Source: Synaphobranchus kaupii
Taxonomy: Eukaryota; Chordata; Actinopteri; Anguilliformes; Synaphobranchidae
NCBI GenBank assembly: GCA_029718625.1
Contig: JAINUF010000029.1
Coordinates: 531,001-595,000 of the forward strand
Direction of reading: 5' to 3'
Length of the DNA stretch: 64,000 nucleotides
Positions 1-13,734 of this stretch are shown here, piece after piece (position 1 is the stretch's first letter; the number at the start of each line of letters is the position of its first letter). The notes under the pieces are model-generated. The model saw nothing but the letters and a program-made list of their open reading frames with translations. It was not told the DNA's origin and made no database searches. A program made the position numbers and the translations under genes.

Positions 1-39
1 GCAAACGAGGGGAAAAAGCCTGGGAACTGTATGGCACAC

Positions 40-3000
40 ACACTGTATGACCGTACACTGGAGCTGGATGAGCGAGTGAAACTAACGTTAGAAAAGGCAG
101 TCTATGGTATGTACTGTATGACCGTACACTGGAGCTGGATGAGCGAGTGTAACTAACGTTAGAAAAGGCAGTCTATAGTATGTACTGTATGACCGTACAC
201 TAGAGCTGGATGAGCGAGTGAAACTAACGTTAGAAAAGGCAGTCTATGGTATGTACTGTATGACCGTACACTGGAGCTGGATGAGCGAGTGAAATTAACG
301 TTAGAAAAGACAGTCTATGGTATGTACTGTATGACCGTACACTGGAGCTGGATGAGCGAGTGAAACTAACGTTAGAAAAGGCAGTCTATGGTATGTACTG
401 TATGACCGTACACTGGAGCTGGATGAGCGAGTGAGACTAACGTTAGAAAAGGCAGTCTATGGTATGTACTGTATGACCGTACACTGGAGCTGGATGAGAG
501 AGTGAAACTAACGTTAGAAAAGGCAGTCTATGGTATGTACTGTATGACCGTACACTGGAGCTGGATGAGCGAGTGTAACTAACGTTAGAAAAGGCAGTCT
601 ATGGTATGTACTGTATGACCGTACACTGGAGCTGGATGAGCGAGTGAAGCTAACGTTAGAAAAGGCAGTCTATGGTATGTACTGTATGACCGTACACTGG
701 AGCTGGATGAGCGAGTGAAACTAACGTTAGAAAAGGCAGTCTATGGTATGTACTGTATGACCGTACACTGGAGCTGGATGAGCGAGTGTAACTAACGTTA
801 GAAAAGGCAGTCTATAGTATGTACTGTATGACCGTACACTAGAGCTGGATGAGCGAGTGAAACTAACGTTAGAAAAGGCAGTCTATGGTATGTACTGTAT
901 GACCGTACACTGGAGCTGGATGAGCGAGTCAAATTAACGTTAGAAAAGGCAGTCTATGGTATGTACTGTATGACCGTACACTGGAGCTGGATGAGCGAGT
1001 GAAACTAATGTTAGAAAAGGCAGTCTATGGTATGTACTGTATGACCGTACACTGGAGCTGGATGAGAGAGTGAAACTAACGTTAGAAAAGGCAGTCTATG
1101 GTATGTACTGTATGACCGTACACTGGAGCTGGATGAGCGAGTGAAGCTAACGTTAGAAAAGGCAGTCTATGGTATGTACTGTATGACCGTACACTGGAGC
1201 TGGATGAGCGAGTGAAACTAACGTTAGAAAAGGCAGTCTATGGTATGTACTGTATGACCGTACACTGGAGCTGGATGAGCGAGTGAAATTAACGTTAGAA
1301 AAGACAGTCTATGGTATGTACTGTATGACCGTACACTGGAGCTGGATGAGAGAGTGAAATTAACGTTAGAAAAGACAGTCTATGGTATGTACTGTATGAC
1401 CGTACACTAGAGCTGGATGAGCAAGTGAAACTAACGTTAGAAAAGGCAGTCTATGGTATGTACTGTATGACCGTACACTGGAGCTGGATGAGCGAGTGAA
1501 ATTAACGTTAGAAAAGACAGTCTATGGTATGTACTGTATGACCGTACACTGGAGCTGGATGAGAGAGTGAAACTAACGTTAGAAAAGGCAGTCTATGGTA
1601 TGTACTGTATGACCGTACACTGGAGCTGGATGAGCGAGTGAAGCTAACGTTAGAAAAGGCAGTCTATGGTATGTACTGTATGACCGTACACTGGAGCTGG
1701 ATGAGCGAGTGAAACTAACGTTAGAAACGGCAGTCTATGGTATGTACTGTATGACCGTACACTGGAGCTGGATGAGAGAGTGAAACTAACGTTAGAAAAG
1801 GCAGTCTATGTTATGTACTGTATGACCGTACACTGGAGCTGGATGAGAGAGTGAAACTAACGTTAGAAAAGGCAGTCTATGGTATGTACTGTATGACCGT
1901 ACACTGGAGCTGGATGAGCGAGTGAAACTAACGTTAGAAAAGGCAGTCTATGGTATGTACTGTATGACCGTACACTGGAGCTGGATGAGAGAGTGAAACT
2001 AACGTTAGAAAAGGCAGTCTATGTTATGTACTGTATGAACGTACACTGGAGCTGGATGAGAGAGTGAAACTAACGTTAGAAAAGGCAGTCTATGGTATGT
2101 ACTGTATGACCGTACACTGGAGCTGGATGAGAGAGTGAAACTAACGTTAGAAAAGGCAGTCTATGGTATGTACTGTATGACCGTACACTGGAGCTGGATG
2201 AGCGAGTGAAACTAACGTTAGAAAAGGCGGTCTATGGTATGTACTGTATGACCGTACACTGGAGCTGGATGAGAGAGTGAAACTAATGTTATAAAAGGCA
2301 GTCTATGGCATGTACTGTATGACCGTACACTGGAGCTGGATGAGCGAGTGAAACTAACGTTAGAAAAGGCAGTCTATGGTATGTACTGTATGACCGTACA
2401 CTGGAGCTGGATGAGCGAGTGTAACTAACGTTAGAAAAGGCAGTCTATAGTATGTACTGTATGACCGTACACTAGAGCTGGATGAGCGAGTGAAACTAAC
2501 GTTAGAAAAGGCAGTCTATGGTATGTACTGTATGACCGTACACTGGAGCTGGATGAGCGAGTGAAATTAACGTTAGAAAAGACAGTCTATGGTATGTACT
2601 GTATGACCGTACACTGGAGCTGGATGAGCGAGTGAAACTAACGTTAGAAAAGGCAGTCTATGGTATGTACTGTATGACCGTACACTGGAGCTGGATGAGC
2701 GAGTGAGACTAACGTTAGAAAAGGCAGTCTATGGTATGTACTGTATGACCGTACACTGGAGCTGGATGAGAGAGTGAAACTAACGTTAGAAAAGGCAGTC
2801 TATGGTATGTACTGTATGACCGTACACTGGAGCTGGATGAGCGAGTGTAACTAACGTTAGAAAAGGCAGTCTATGGTATGTACTGTATGACCGTACACTG
2901 GAGCTGGATGAGCGAGTGAAGCTAACGTTAGAAAAGGCAGTCTATGGTATGTACTGTATGACCGTACACTGGAGCTGGATGAGCGAGTGAAACTAACGTT

Positions 3001-6000
3001 AGAAAAGGCAGTCTATGGTATGTACTGTATGACCGTACACTGGAGCTGGATGAGCGAGTGTAACTAACGTTAGAAAAGGCAGTCTATAGTATGTACTGTA
3101 TGACCGTACACTAGAGCTGGATGAGCGAGTGAAACTAACGTTAGAAAAGGCAGTCTATGGTATGTACTGTATGACCGTACACTGGAGCTGGATGAGCGAG
3201 TCAAATTAACGTTAGAAAAGGCAGTCTATGGTATGTACTGTATGACCGTACACTGGAGCTGGATGAGCGAGTGAAACTAATGTTAGAAAAGGCAGTCTAT
3301 GGTATGTACTGTATGACCGTACACTGGAGCTGGATGAGAGAGTGAAACTAACGTTAGAAAAGGCAGTCTATGGTATGTACTGTATGACCGTACACTGGAG
3401 CTGGATGAGCGAGTGAAGCTAACGTTAGAAAAGGCAGTCTATGGTATGTACTGTATGACCGTACACTGGAGCTGGATGAGCGAGTGAAGCTAACGTTAGA
3501 AAAGGCAGTCTATGGTATGTACTGTATGACCGTACACTGGAGCTGGATGAGCGAGTGAAACTAACGTTAGAAAAGGCAGTCTATGGTATGTACTGTATGA
3601 CCGTACACTGGAGCTGGATGAGCGAGTGTAACTAACGTTAGAAAAGGCAGTCTATAGTATGTACTGTATGACCGTACACTAGAGCTGGATGAGCGAGTGA
3701 AACTAACGTTAGAAAAGGCAGTCTATGGTATGTACTGTATGACCGTACACTGGAGCTGGATGAGCGAGTCAAATTAACGTTAGAAAAGGCAGTCTATGGT
3801 ATGTACTGTATGACCGTACACTGGAGCTGGATGAGCGAGTGAAACTAATGTTAGAAAAGGCAGTCTATGGTATGTACTGTATGACCGTACACTGGAGCTG
3901 GATGAGAGAGTGAAACTAACGTTAGAAAAGGCAGTCTATGGTATGTACTGTATGACCGTACACTGGAGCTGGATGAGCGAGTGAAGCTAACGTTAGAAAA
4001 GGCAGTCTATGGTATGTACTGTATGACCGTACACTGGAGCTGGATGAGCGAGTGAAACTAACGTTAGAAAAGGCAGTCTATGGTATGTACTGTATGACCG
4101 TACACTGGAGCTGGATGAGCGAGTGAAATTAACGTTAGAAAAGACAGTCTATGGTATGTACTGTATGACCGTACACTGGAGCTGGATGAGAGAGTGAAAT
4201 TAACGTTAGAAAAGACAGTCTATGGTATGTACTGTATGACCGTACACTAGAGCTGGATGAGCAAGTGAAACTAACGTTAGAAAAGGCAGTCTATGGTATG
4301 TACTGTATGACCGTACACTGGAGCTGGATGAGCGAGTGAAATTAACGTTAGAAAAGACAGTCTATGGTATGTACTGTATGACCGTACACTGGAGCTGGAT
4401 GAGAGAGTGAAACTAACGTTAGAAAAGGCAGTCTATGGTATGTACTGTATGACCGTACACTGGAGCTGGATGAGCGAGTGAAGCTAACGTTAGAAAAGGC
4501 AGTCTATGGTATGTACTGTATGACCGTACACTGGAGCTGGATGAGCGAGTGAAACTAACGTTAGAAACGGCAGTCTATGGTATGTACTGTATGACCGTAC
4601 ACTGGAGCTGGATGAGAGAGTGAAACTAACGTTAGAAAAGGCAGTCTATGTTATGTACTGTATGACCGTACACTGGAGCTGGATGAGAGAGTGAAACTAA
4701 CGTTAGAAAAGGCAGTCTATGGTATGTACTGTATGACCGTACACTGGAGCTGGATGAGCGAGTGAAACTAACGTTAGAAAAGGCAGTCTATGGTATGTAC
4801 TGTATGACCGTACACTGGAGCTGGATGAGAGAGTGAAACTAACGTTAGAAAAGGCAGTCTATGTTATGTACTGTATGAACGTACACTGGAGCTGGATGAG
4901 AGAGTGAAACTAACGTTAGAAAAGGCAGTCTATGGTATGTACTGTATGACCGTACACTGGAGCTGGATGAGAGAGTGAAACTAACGTTAGAAAAGGCAGT
5001 CTATGGTATGTACTGTATGACCGTACACTGGAGCTGGATGAGCGAGTGAAACTAACGTTAGAAAAGGCGGTCTATGGTATGTACTGTATGACCGTACACT
5101 GGAGCTGGATGAGAGAGTGAAACTAATGTTATAAAAGGCAGTCTATGGCATGTACTGTATGACCGTACACTGGAGCTGGATGAGCGAGTGAAACTAACGT
5201 TAGAAAAGGCAGTCTATGGTATGTACTGTATGACCGTACACTGGAGCTGGATGAGCGAGTGTAACTAACGTTAGAAAAGGCAGTCTATAGTATGTACTGT
5301 ATGACCGTACACTAGAGCTGGATGAGCGAGTGAAACTAACGTTAGAAAAGGCAGTCTATGGTATGTACTGTATGACCGTACACTGGAGCTGGATGAGCGA
5401 GTGAAATTAACGTTAGAAAAGACAGTCTATGGTATGTACTGTATGACCGTACACTGGAGCTGGATGAGCGAGTGAAACTAACGTTAGAAAAGGCAGTCTA
5501 TGGTATGTACTGTATGACCGTACACTGGAGCTGGATGAGCGAGTGAGACTAACGTTAGAAAAGGAAGTCTATGGTATGTACTGTATGACCGTACACTGGA
5601 GCTGGATGAGCGAGTGAAACTAACGTTAGAAAAGGCAGTCTATGGTATGTACTGTATGACCGTACACTGGAGCTGGATGAGCGAGTGTAACTAACGTTAG
5701 AAAAGGCAGTCTATGGTATGTACTGTATGACCGTACACTGGAGCTGGATGAGCGAGTGTAACTAACGTTAGAAAAGGCAGTCTATGGTATGTACTGTATG
5801 ACCGTACACTGGAGCTGGATGAGCGAGTGTAATTAACGTTAGAAAAGACAGTCTATGGTATGTACTGTATGACCGTACACTGGAGCTGGATGAGCGAGTG
5901 AGACTAACGTTAGAAAAGACAGTCTATGGTATGTACTGTATGACCGTACACTGGAGCTGGATGAGCGAGTGAAACTAACGTTAGAAAAGGCAGTCTATGG

Positions 6001-8617
6001 TATGTACTGTATGACCGTACACTGGAGCTGGATGAGCGAGTGTAACTAACGTTAGAAAAGGCAGTCTATAGTATGTACTGTATGACCGTACACTAGAGCT
6101 GGATGAGCGAGTGAAACTAACGTTAGAAAAGGCAGTCTATGGTATGTACTGTATGACCGTACACTGGAGCTGGATGAGCGAGTCAAATTAACGTTAGAAA
6201 AGGCAGTCTATGGTATGTACTGTATGACCGTACACTGGAGCTGGATGAGCGAGTGAAACTAATGTTAGAAAAGGCAGTCTATGGTATGTACTGTATGACC
6301 GTACACTGGGGCTGGATGAGAGAGTGAAACTAACGTTAGAAAAGGCAGTCTATGGTATGTACTGTATGACCGTACACTGGAGCTGGATGAGCGAGTGAAG
6401 CTAACGTTAGAAAAGGCAGTCTATGGTATGTACTGTATGACCGTACACTGGAGCTGGATGAGCGAGTGAAACTAACGTTAGAAAAGGCAGTCTATGGTAT
6501 GTACTGTATGACCGTACACTGGAGCTGGATGAGCGAGTGAAATTAACGTTAGAAAAGACAGTCTATGGTATGTACTGTATGACCGTACACTGGAGCTGGA
6601 TGAGAGAGTGAAATTAACGTTAGAAAAGACAGTCTATGGTATGTACTGTATGACCGTACACTAGAGCTGGATGAGCAAGTGAAACTAACGTTAGAAAAGG
6701 CAGTCTATGGTATGTACTGTATGACCGTACACTGGAGCTGGATGAGCGAGTGAAATTAACGTTAGAAAAGACAGTCTATGGTATGTACTGTATGACCGTA
6801 CACTGGAGCTGGATGAGAGAGTGAAACTAACGTTAGAAAAGGCAGTCTATGGTATGTACTGTATGACCGTACACTGGAGCTGGATGAGCGAGTGAAGCTA
6901 ACGTTAGAAAAGGCAGTCTATGGTATGTACTGTATGACCGTACACTGGAGCTGGATGAGCGAGTGAAACTAACGTTAGAAACGGCAGTCTATGGTATGTA
7001 CTGTATGACCGTACACTGGAGCTGGATGAGAGAGTGAAACTAACGTTAGAAAAGGCAGTCTATGTTATGTACTGTATGACCGTACACTGGAGCTGGATGA
7101 GAGAGTGAAACTAACGTTAGAAAAGGCAGTCTATGGTATGTACTGTATGACCGTACACTGGAGCTGGATGAGCGAGTGAAACTAACGTTAGAAAAGGCAG
7201 TCTATGGTATGTACTGTATGACCGTACACTGGAGCTGGATGAGAGAGTGAAACTAACGTTAGAAAAGGCAGTCTATGTTATGTACTGTATGAACGTACAC
7301 TGGAGCTGGATGAGAGAGTGAAACTAACGTTAGAAAAGGCAGTCTATGGTATGTACTGTATGACCGTACACTGGAGCTGGATGAGAGAGTGAAACTAACG
7401 TTAGAAAAGGCAGTCTATGGTATGTACTGTATGACCGTACACTGGAGCTGGATGAGCGAGTGAAACTAACGTTAGAAAAGGCAGTCTATGGTATGTACTG
7501 TATGACCGTACACTGGAGCTGGATGAGAGAGTGAAACTAATGTTAGAAAAGGCAGTCTATGGCATGTACTGTATGACCGTACACTGGAGCTGGATGAGCG
7601 AGTGAAACTAACGTTAGAAAAGGCAGTCTATGGTATGTACTGTATGACCGTACACTGGAGCTGGATGAGCGAGTGTAACTAACGTTAGAAAAGGCAGTCT
7701 ATAGTATGTACTGTATGACCGTACACTAGAGCTGGATGAGCGAGTGAAACTAACGTTAGAAAAGGCAGTCTATGGTATGTACTGTATGACCGTACACTGG
7801 AGCTGGATGAGCGAGTGAAATTAACGTTAGAAAAGACAGTCTATGGTATGTACTGTATGACCGTACACTGGAGCTGGATGAGCGAGTGAAACTAACGTTA
7901 GAAAAGGCAGTCTATGGTATGTACTGTATGACCGTACACTGGAGCTGGATGAGCGAGTGAGACTAACGTTAGAAAAGGCAGTCTATGGTATGTACTGTAT
8001 GACCGTACACTGGAGCTGGATGAGCGAGTGAAACTAACGTTAGAAAAGGCAGTCTATGGTATGTACTGTATGACCGTACACTGGAGCTGGATGAGCGAGT
8101 GTAACTAACGTTAGAAAAGGCAGTCTATGGTATGTACTGTATGACCGTACACTGGAGCTGGATGAGCGAGTGTAACTAACGTTAGAAAAGGCAGTCTATG
8201 GTATGTACTGTATGACCGTACACTGGAGCTGGATGAGCGAGTGTAATTAACGTTAGAAAAGACAGTCTATGGTATGTACTGTATGACCGTACACTGGAGC
8301 TGGATGAGCGAGTGAGACTAACGTTAGAAAAGACAGTCTATGGTATGTACTGTATGACCGTACACTGGAGCTGGATGAGCGAGTGAAACTAACGTTAGAA
8401 AAGGCAGTCTATGGTATGTACTGTATGACCGTACACTGGAGCTGGATGAGCGAGTGTAACTAACGTTAGAAAAGGCAGTCTATAGTATGTACTGTATGAC
8501 CGTACACTAGAGCTGGATGAGCGAGTGAAACTAACGTTAGAAAAGGCAGTCTATGGTATGTACTGTATGACCGTACACTGGAGCTGGATGAGAGAGTGAA
8601 ACTAACGTTAGAAAAGG
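40..8617. repeat. 71-bp satellite array with higher-order structure
   Basis: About 120 head-to-tail copies of a 71-bp unit fill this stretch, and both edges lie in the window (unique sequence before about 40 and after about 8617). Each unit carries the perfect palindrome TAACGTTA and the inverted pair TGTAC...GTACA. Stops occur in every unit, so it is not coding. Diagnostic variants recur in register: the GAGTCAAATT variant lies at 926, 3766 and 6180, and the TTAGAAACGG variant at 1721, 4561 and 6975. The spacings are therefore 2840 bp (40 units) and then 2414 bp (34 units), which means blocks of 34-40 units were themselves duplicated. Confidence 0.97.
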
Positions 8618-10189
8618 CCGTATGACCGTACCCAACAACACATATTCAATAATATATATCATTTTTTACATTTATTTTTTCTGTTCCTTTCTTTCTTTCT
8701 TTTCCTCTTCCTTCTCTTTCCTTTCCTGTGTCTCCTCTCTCCCTCCCACTCTCCCCCACTGCAGTTATATTTATTCCATCTCCCTCTCCTATCCCATCCC
8801 CCTCCTAACTTATCAGCTATTATTCTCATTTGAAGACTGTTGCACACATGTACATGCATACATTTTATAATTTTTTTAATTAATAATAATTTATGATAAT
8901 CAATACATTGCATGCCATGAGGATGAGAGTCATGTAAAGCCAGTTTCCCAACAATGGTCATTTTGCAACGTAGGATAGAAACGGCAGAATGACATTTCTA
9001 ACAAACTAGTGTTTCTATACAGCAGAATGGCATAGGCTTATATGCTAGCCGTTATCTAGTGTGAGCCTCAGCCTACTAGCGTGATGGCTGGCTGCCTGAC
9101 AAAGCGAAAATCTCTTTACTTGCTGAGCAAATACTGTATAAGGGAAATAAATAATTATGAAGTAATCAAATAAAAAGGCAATATGCACACCTAAATTCAT
9201 AATCCTTTATATAAAGTGATCATTTAAGCAAATGATTGGCTGTAATATGCAGTCATTGGAACCTTTAAGAGTGTAAGGAGAGCACACATTTCCTGAGGAT
9301 CTTTAGAATTCATGTTGAGACCACGTTCATCTTGAGATTGAAAGTTTAAAATTTTCTTTTTTTTAACATTTTATTTAAAGGTTAGGCCTAGAGTTTAAAA
9401 TTATTCAAAAAGAATTTAAATTGTCATTATTTCATGATACAATCATGTTTTTTAAAAATAATTGAAATTGAAAACCAAGATTATTTTCCAAAAACCGAAC
9501 CAAACTCAAAAAACGCTAATAGCTCGGCACTAATCTGACCTCATCTCTGAAGCGGATCGGACCAGAGTTCTGGTTGAGTCAGACATACAGACTCACAGCT
9601 ATACAGGGTTTGTAATAACTTTATTATTCAGACAGAATATGCATTACATCCACACAAGATGTGCTGGCAGATGCAAAAGCGATGTATTTTTAATAAGCTC
9701 CATTTCATCACTATTCAAGATACAAAAATAATATCGCACACCACCTTCTGGAAGCATAACTATGACACACCAGATGGGCTACAAACACAGCAACAAAGCA
9801 ATAAATCCTCAACCTTCAAAAAGACAATAATCCTTCCACACAAGACAGGAAGAGAACCAAAGAGCACCCAGCAGCCAGGGCTGAGTGAGGCTCACCCAAA
9901 TAAAGTTTTTAGTGTTTAAAAAAATAAAGTATAAAGTTTTTATGATAGTTTTATTTATTTTATTTTTTTAAATATATAAAGTTTTTTAAAGTATTTATAT
10001 CCCTCCCCCATCACATCGAGTGCACAGTGTGACCGTTGCTCCAGTAAAGCACTTCAGTGCCTTTAACCTGTGACCTCCGGGCCCATCCAAGCAGCTCAAA
10101 TTGTAAAGATTCTCACAGCAAGAGCAGGCTGGGCCACACGGTCACAGGCCCGGGCCTTGGCTCCACAAGCAGGGGTGTGCGCTGGTGGG
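8618..10189. other. Unique AT-rich intergenic sequence
   Basis: No gene is recognised. There is a pyrimidine-rich patch at 8680-8780 and several A/T runs (9340-9480, 9900-9990). Short open frames here have no recognisable product. On the minus strand AATAAA hexamers occur at 9950-9955 and 9620-9625. They are the first canonical poly(A) signals I find by eye downstream of the SLC22A15 stop codon, so part of this stretch could be a very long 3' UTR of that gene. Confidence 0.5.
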
Positions 10190-11092
10190 ACACGTCAGGG
10201 GTACAGTGTGTTTGGGCTGGTCAGGGTACCCGGGGGAGGGGTACAGCGGGTTTGGGCTTGCCAGGGTACCCGGGGGTGGGGTACAGCGGGTTTGGGCTTG
10301 CCAGGGTACCCGGGGGAGGGGTACAGCGGGTTTGGGCTTGCCAGGGTACCCGGGGGAGGGGTACAGCGGGTTTGGGCTTGCCAGGGTACCCGGGGGTGGG
10401 GTACAGTGTGTTTGGGCTTGCCAGGGTACCCGGGGGTGGGGTACAGTGTGTTTGGGCTTGCCAGGGCACCCGGGGGAGGGGTACAGCGGGTTTGGGCTTG
10501 CCAGGGTACCCGGGGGAGGGGTACAGCGGGTTTGGGCTGGTCAGGGTACCCGGGGGTGGGGTACAGTGTGTTTGGGCTGGTCAGGGTACCCGGGGGAGGG
10601 GTACAGCGGGTTTGGGCTTGCCAGGGTACCCGGAGGTGGGGTACAGCGGGTTTGGGCTTGCCAGGGTACCCGGGGGTGGGGTACAGTGTGTTTGGGCTGG
10701 TCAGGGTACCCGGGGGAGGGGTACAGCGAGTTTGGGCTTGCCAGGGTACCCGGGGGTGGGGTACAGTGTGTTTGGGCTGGTCAGGGTACCCGGGGGAGGG
10801 GTATAGCGGGTTTGGGCTTGCCAGGGTACCCGGGGGTGGGGTACAGCGGGTTTGGGCTTGCCAGGGTACCCGGGGGAGGGGTACAGCGGGTTTGGGCTTG
10901 CCAGGGTACCCGGGGGTGGGGTACAGCGGGTTTGGGCTTGCCAGGGTACCCGGGGGTGGGGTACAGTAGGTTTGGGCTGGTCAGGGTACCTGGGGGGGGT
11001 ACCCAGGGGTGGGGTACAGCGGGTTTGGGCTGGTCAGGGTACCCGGGGGTGGGGTACAGCGGGTTTGGGCTGGTCAGGGTACCTGGGGTGTT
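10190..11092. repeat. 60-bp GC-rich minisatellite (about 15 copies)
   Basis: A 60-bp unit repeats in exact register with the 60-column lines. Each unit contains GGTACCCGGGGG followed by runs such as GGGGTGGGG and GGGTTTGGG, so the plus strand is G-rich with quadruplex-type runs. Variants are mainly GCGGG/TGTG after the ACA and an A/T change inside the G run. Three plus frames stay open only because 60 is divisible by three and the unit lacks stops; I do not regard them as genes. Confidence 0.95.
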
Positions 11093-11329
11093 AGCGCTGC
11101 ATTAGTTTGTCCGAGGGACATGCTGCAGGGCATCTTAACCACCTCCCCATTTTACAGGAAGTGCCAGCATCTCTCCTTTTACAGGAAGTGCTCTTACCAG
11201 CATCTCTCCTTTCTCTGATGGAGGGGACAGATCTGCCACCATTTTACACTGGAAGGATTTCCAATGAGCCTGGGAATTCTGCAATGCCAAACAGAGTGAT
11301 ATCAGCTGATAATGTGAAGCAGTAGCATA

Positions 11330-13092
11330 CAGTGTGGTATTGTGATACAGTCCGATATCCTGACAGTGATATTGTTATACAGTGTGATATCCTGACAGTG
11401 ATATTGTTATACAGTGTGATATCCTGACAGTGTCATATTGTTATACAGTGTGATATTATGATATAGTAATATTGTGACACTGATATCGTGATGCAGTGTG
11501 ATATCCTGACAGTGTCATATTGTGATGGTGTGATATTGTGATACAGTCTAATATTGTGATAGTGTGATATTGTGATATAGCAATATTGTGAGTGTGATAT
11601 CGTGATGCAGCGTGATATTGTGATAGTGTGATATCGTGATAGTGTAATATTGTGATAATACATTGTGATATAGTAATATTGTGATAGTGTAATATTGTGA
11701 TAGTGTGATATTGTGATATAGCAATATTGTGAGTGTGATATTGTGATAATACATTGTGATATAGTAATATTGTGATACAGTGTAATATTGTGATAGTGTG
11801 ATATAGCAATATTGTGAGTGTGATATGATACAGTGTAATATTGTGATATAGTAATATTGTGATAGTGTGATATGATACAGTGTAATATTGTGACAGTGAG
11901 ATATTGTGATGCAGCGTGATATTGTGATATAGTAATATTGTGATACAGTGTAATATTGTGATATAGTAATATTGTGATAGTGTGATATAGCAATATTGTG
12001 AGTGTGATATTGTGATGCAGCGTGATATTGTGATATAGTAATATTGTGATATAGTAATATTGTGATAGTGTGATATCATGATACAGTGTAATATTGTGAT
12101 ATAGTAATATTGTGATGGTGTGATATCATGATACAGTGTAATATTGTGATAGTGTGATATGGTGATGCAGCGTGATATTGTGATATAGTAATATTGTGAT
12201 ACAGTGTAATATTGTGATATAGTAATATTGTGATAGTGTAATATTGTGATATAGTAATATTGTGATAGTGTGATATCATGATACAGTGTAATATTGTGAC
12301 AGTGAGATATTGTGATGCAGCGTGATATCGTGATACAGTGTAATATTGTGATATAGTAATATTGTGATAGTGTGATATCATGATACAGTGTAATATTGTG
12401 ATACAGCGTGATATTGTGATATAGTAATATTGTGATATCATGATACAGTGTAATATTGTGACAGTGAGATATCGTGATGCAGTGTAATATTGTGACAGTG
12501 AGATATCGTGATGCAGCGTGATATTGTGATATAGTAATATTGTGATAGTGTGATATCATGATACAGTGTAATATTGTGACAGTGAGATATCGTGATGCAG
12601 CGTGATATTGTGATATAGTAATATTGTGATAGTGTGATATCATGATACAGTGTAATATTGTGACAGTGAGATATCATGATACAGTGTAATATTGTGACAG
12701 TGAGATATCATGATAGTGTAATATTGTGACAGTGAGATATCATGATACAGTGTAATATTGTGACAGTGAGATATCATGATACAGTGTAATATTGTGACAG
12801 TGAGATATCACGATACAGTGTAATATTGTGACAGTGAGATATCATGATAGTGTAATATTGTGACAGTGAGATATCATGATACAGTGTAATATTGTGACAG
12901 TGAGATATCATGATACAGTGTAATATTGTGACAGTGAGATATCATGATACAGTGTAATATTGTGACAGTGAGATATCATGATACAGTGTAATATTGTAAC
13001 AGTGAGATATTGTGATACAGTGTAATATTGTGATATAGTAATATTGTGATACAGTGTAATATTGTGACAGTGAGATATCGTGATGCAGTGTA
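11330..13092. repeat. AT-rich minisatellite (TGATATTGTGATACAGTGTAA family)
   Basis: An irregular array of 10-45 bp units combines TGATAT, TGTGATA, CAGTGTAATATTGTGA and AGTGAGATATC. The right half (12440-13000) is more homogeneous, with a unit of about 41 bp. Open frames rich in His, Tyr, Ile and Thr on the minus strand are by-products of the repeat. It lies downstream of SLC22A15 in the transcript direction. Confidence 0.9.
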
Positions 13093-13309
13093 AGAGTTTA
13101 TACTTCCTAAGTAGCCGCTCCGTGCGCTAGCTGGCACAGCCATATCTTTCACAGCATGTGGCCGCACTGTTAAATGTGTCATAAGTAGCAGTATTTACCC
13201 ACAGATAGCTGCTAATGAGACCATTCTCACCCCACTCCCATCTCAAAAACACACATTTCCCAAGCCAGTCTCATTAACACACAAACACTTCCAGCCCAGT
13301 CTCAATAAC

Positions 13310-13712
13310 ACACACGCACACACACACACACGCGCGCACATAGACGCGCACACACACACACACGCGCACACAGACGCGCACACACACACACGCGCACACA
13401 CACACACACACACACACACGCCCAGACGTGCACGCGCCCAGACGTGCACACAGACGCGCGCACACAGACGCGCACACACACACACACACACGCGCACACA
13501 CACACACACGCACACGCACACGCGCCCAGACGTGCACACAGACGCGCGCACACAGACGCGCACACACACACACACACGCACACAGACGCGCGCGCACACA
13601 CACGCGCACACACACGCGCACACACACGCACACACAGACGCGCACACACACACGCACACACACGCACACACACGCGCGCACACACACGCGCACACACACG
13701 CGCACACACACT
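13310..13712. repeat. CA/CG microsatellite tract just past the SLC22A15 stop
   Basis: About 400 bp of (CA)n interrupted by CG and AGACG, with a short CGCCCAGACGTG motif recurring. It begins about 23 bp downstream (minus direction) of the SLC22A15 stop codon, so the transcript should carry it as a (GU/GC)n tract at the start of the 3' UTR. Alternating purine-pyrimidine CG-rich DNA is prone to the Z form. Long Cys/Val/Arg or His/Thr open frames here are artefacts. Confidence 0.93.
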
Positions 13713-13734
13713 CACCCATTCCCAGCTGTCTGTG

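Noticed and set aside
10057..11105. Three overlapping long plus-strand open frames rich in Gly/Val/Arg
   Set aside because: They are the three frames of a 60-bp minisatellite without stops; no conserved protein, and all frames are equally open.
11433..13182. Long minus-strand frames rich in His/Tyr/Ile/Thr
   Set aside because: Translation of the AT-rich array; several frames open at once and no domain.
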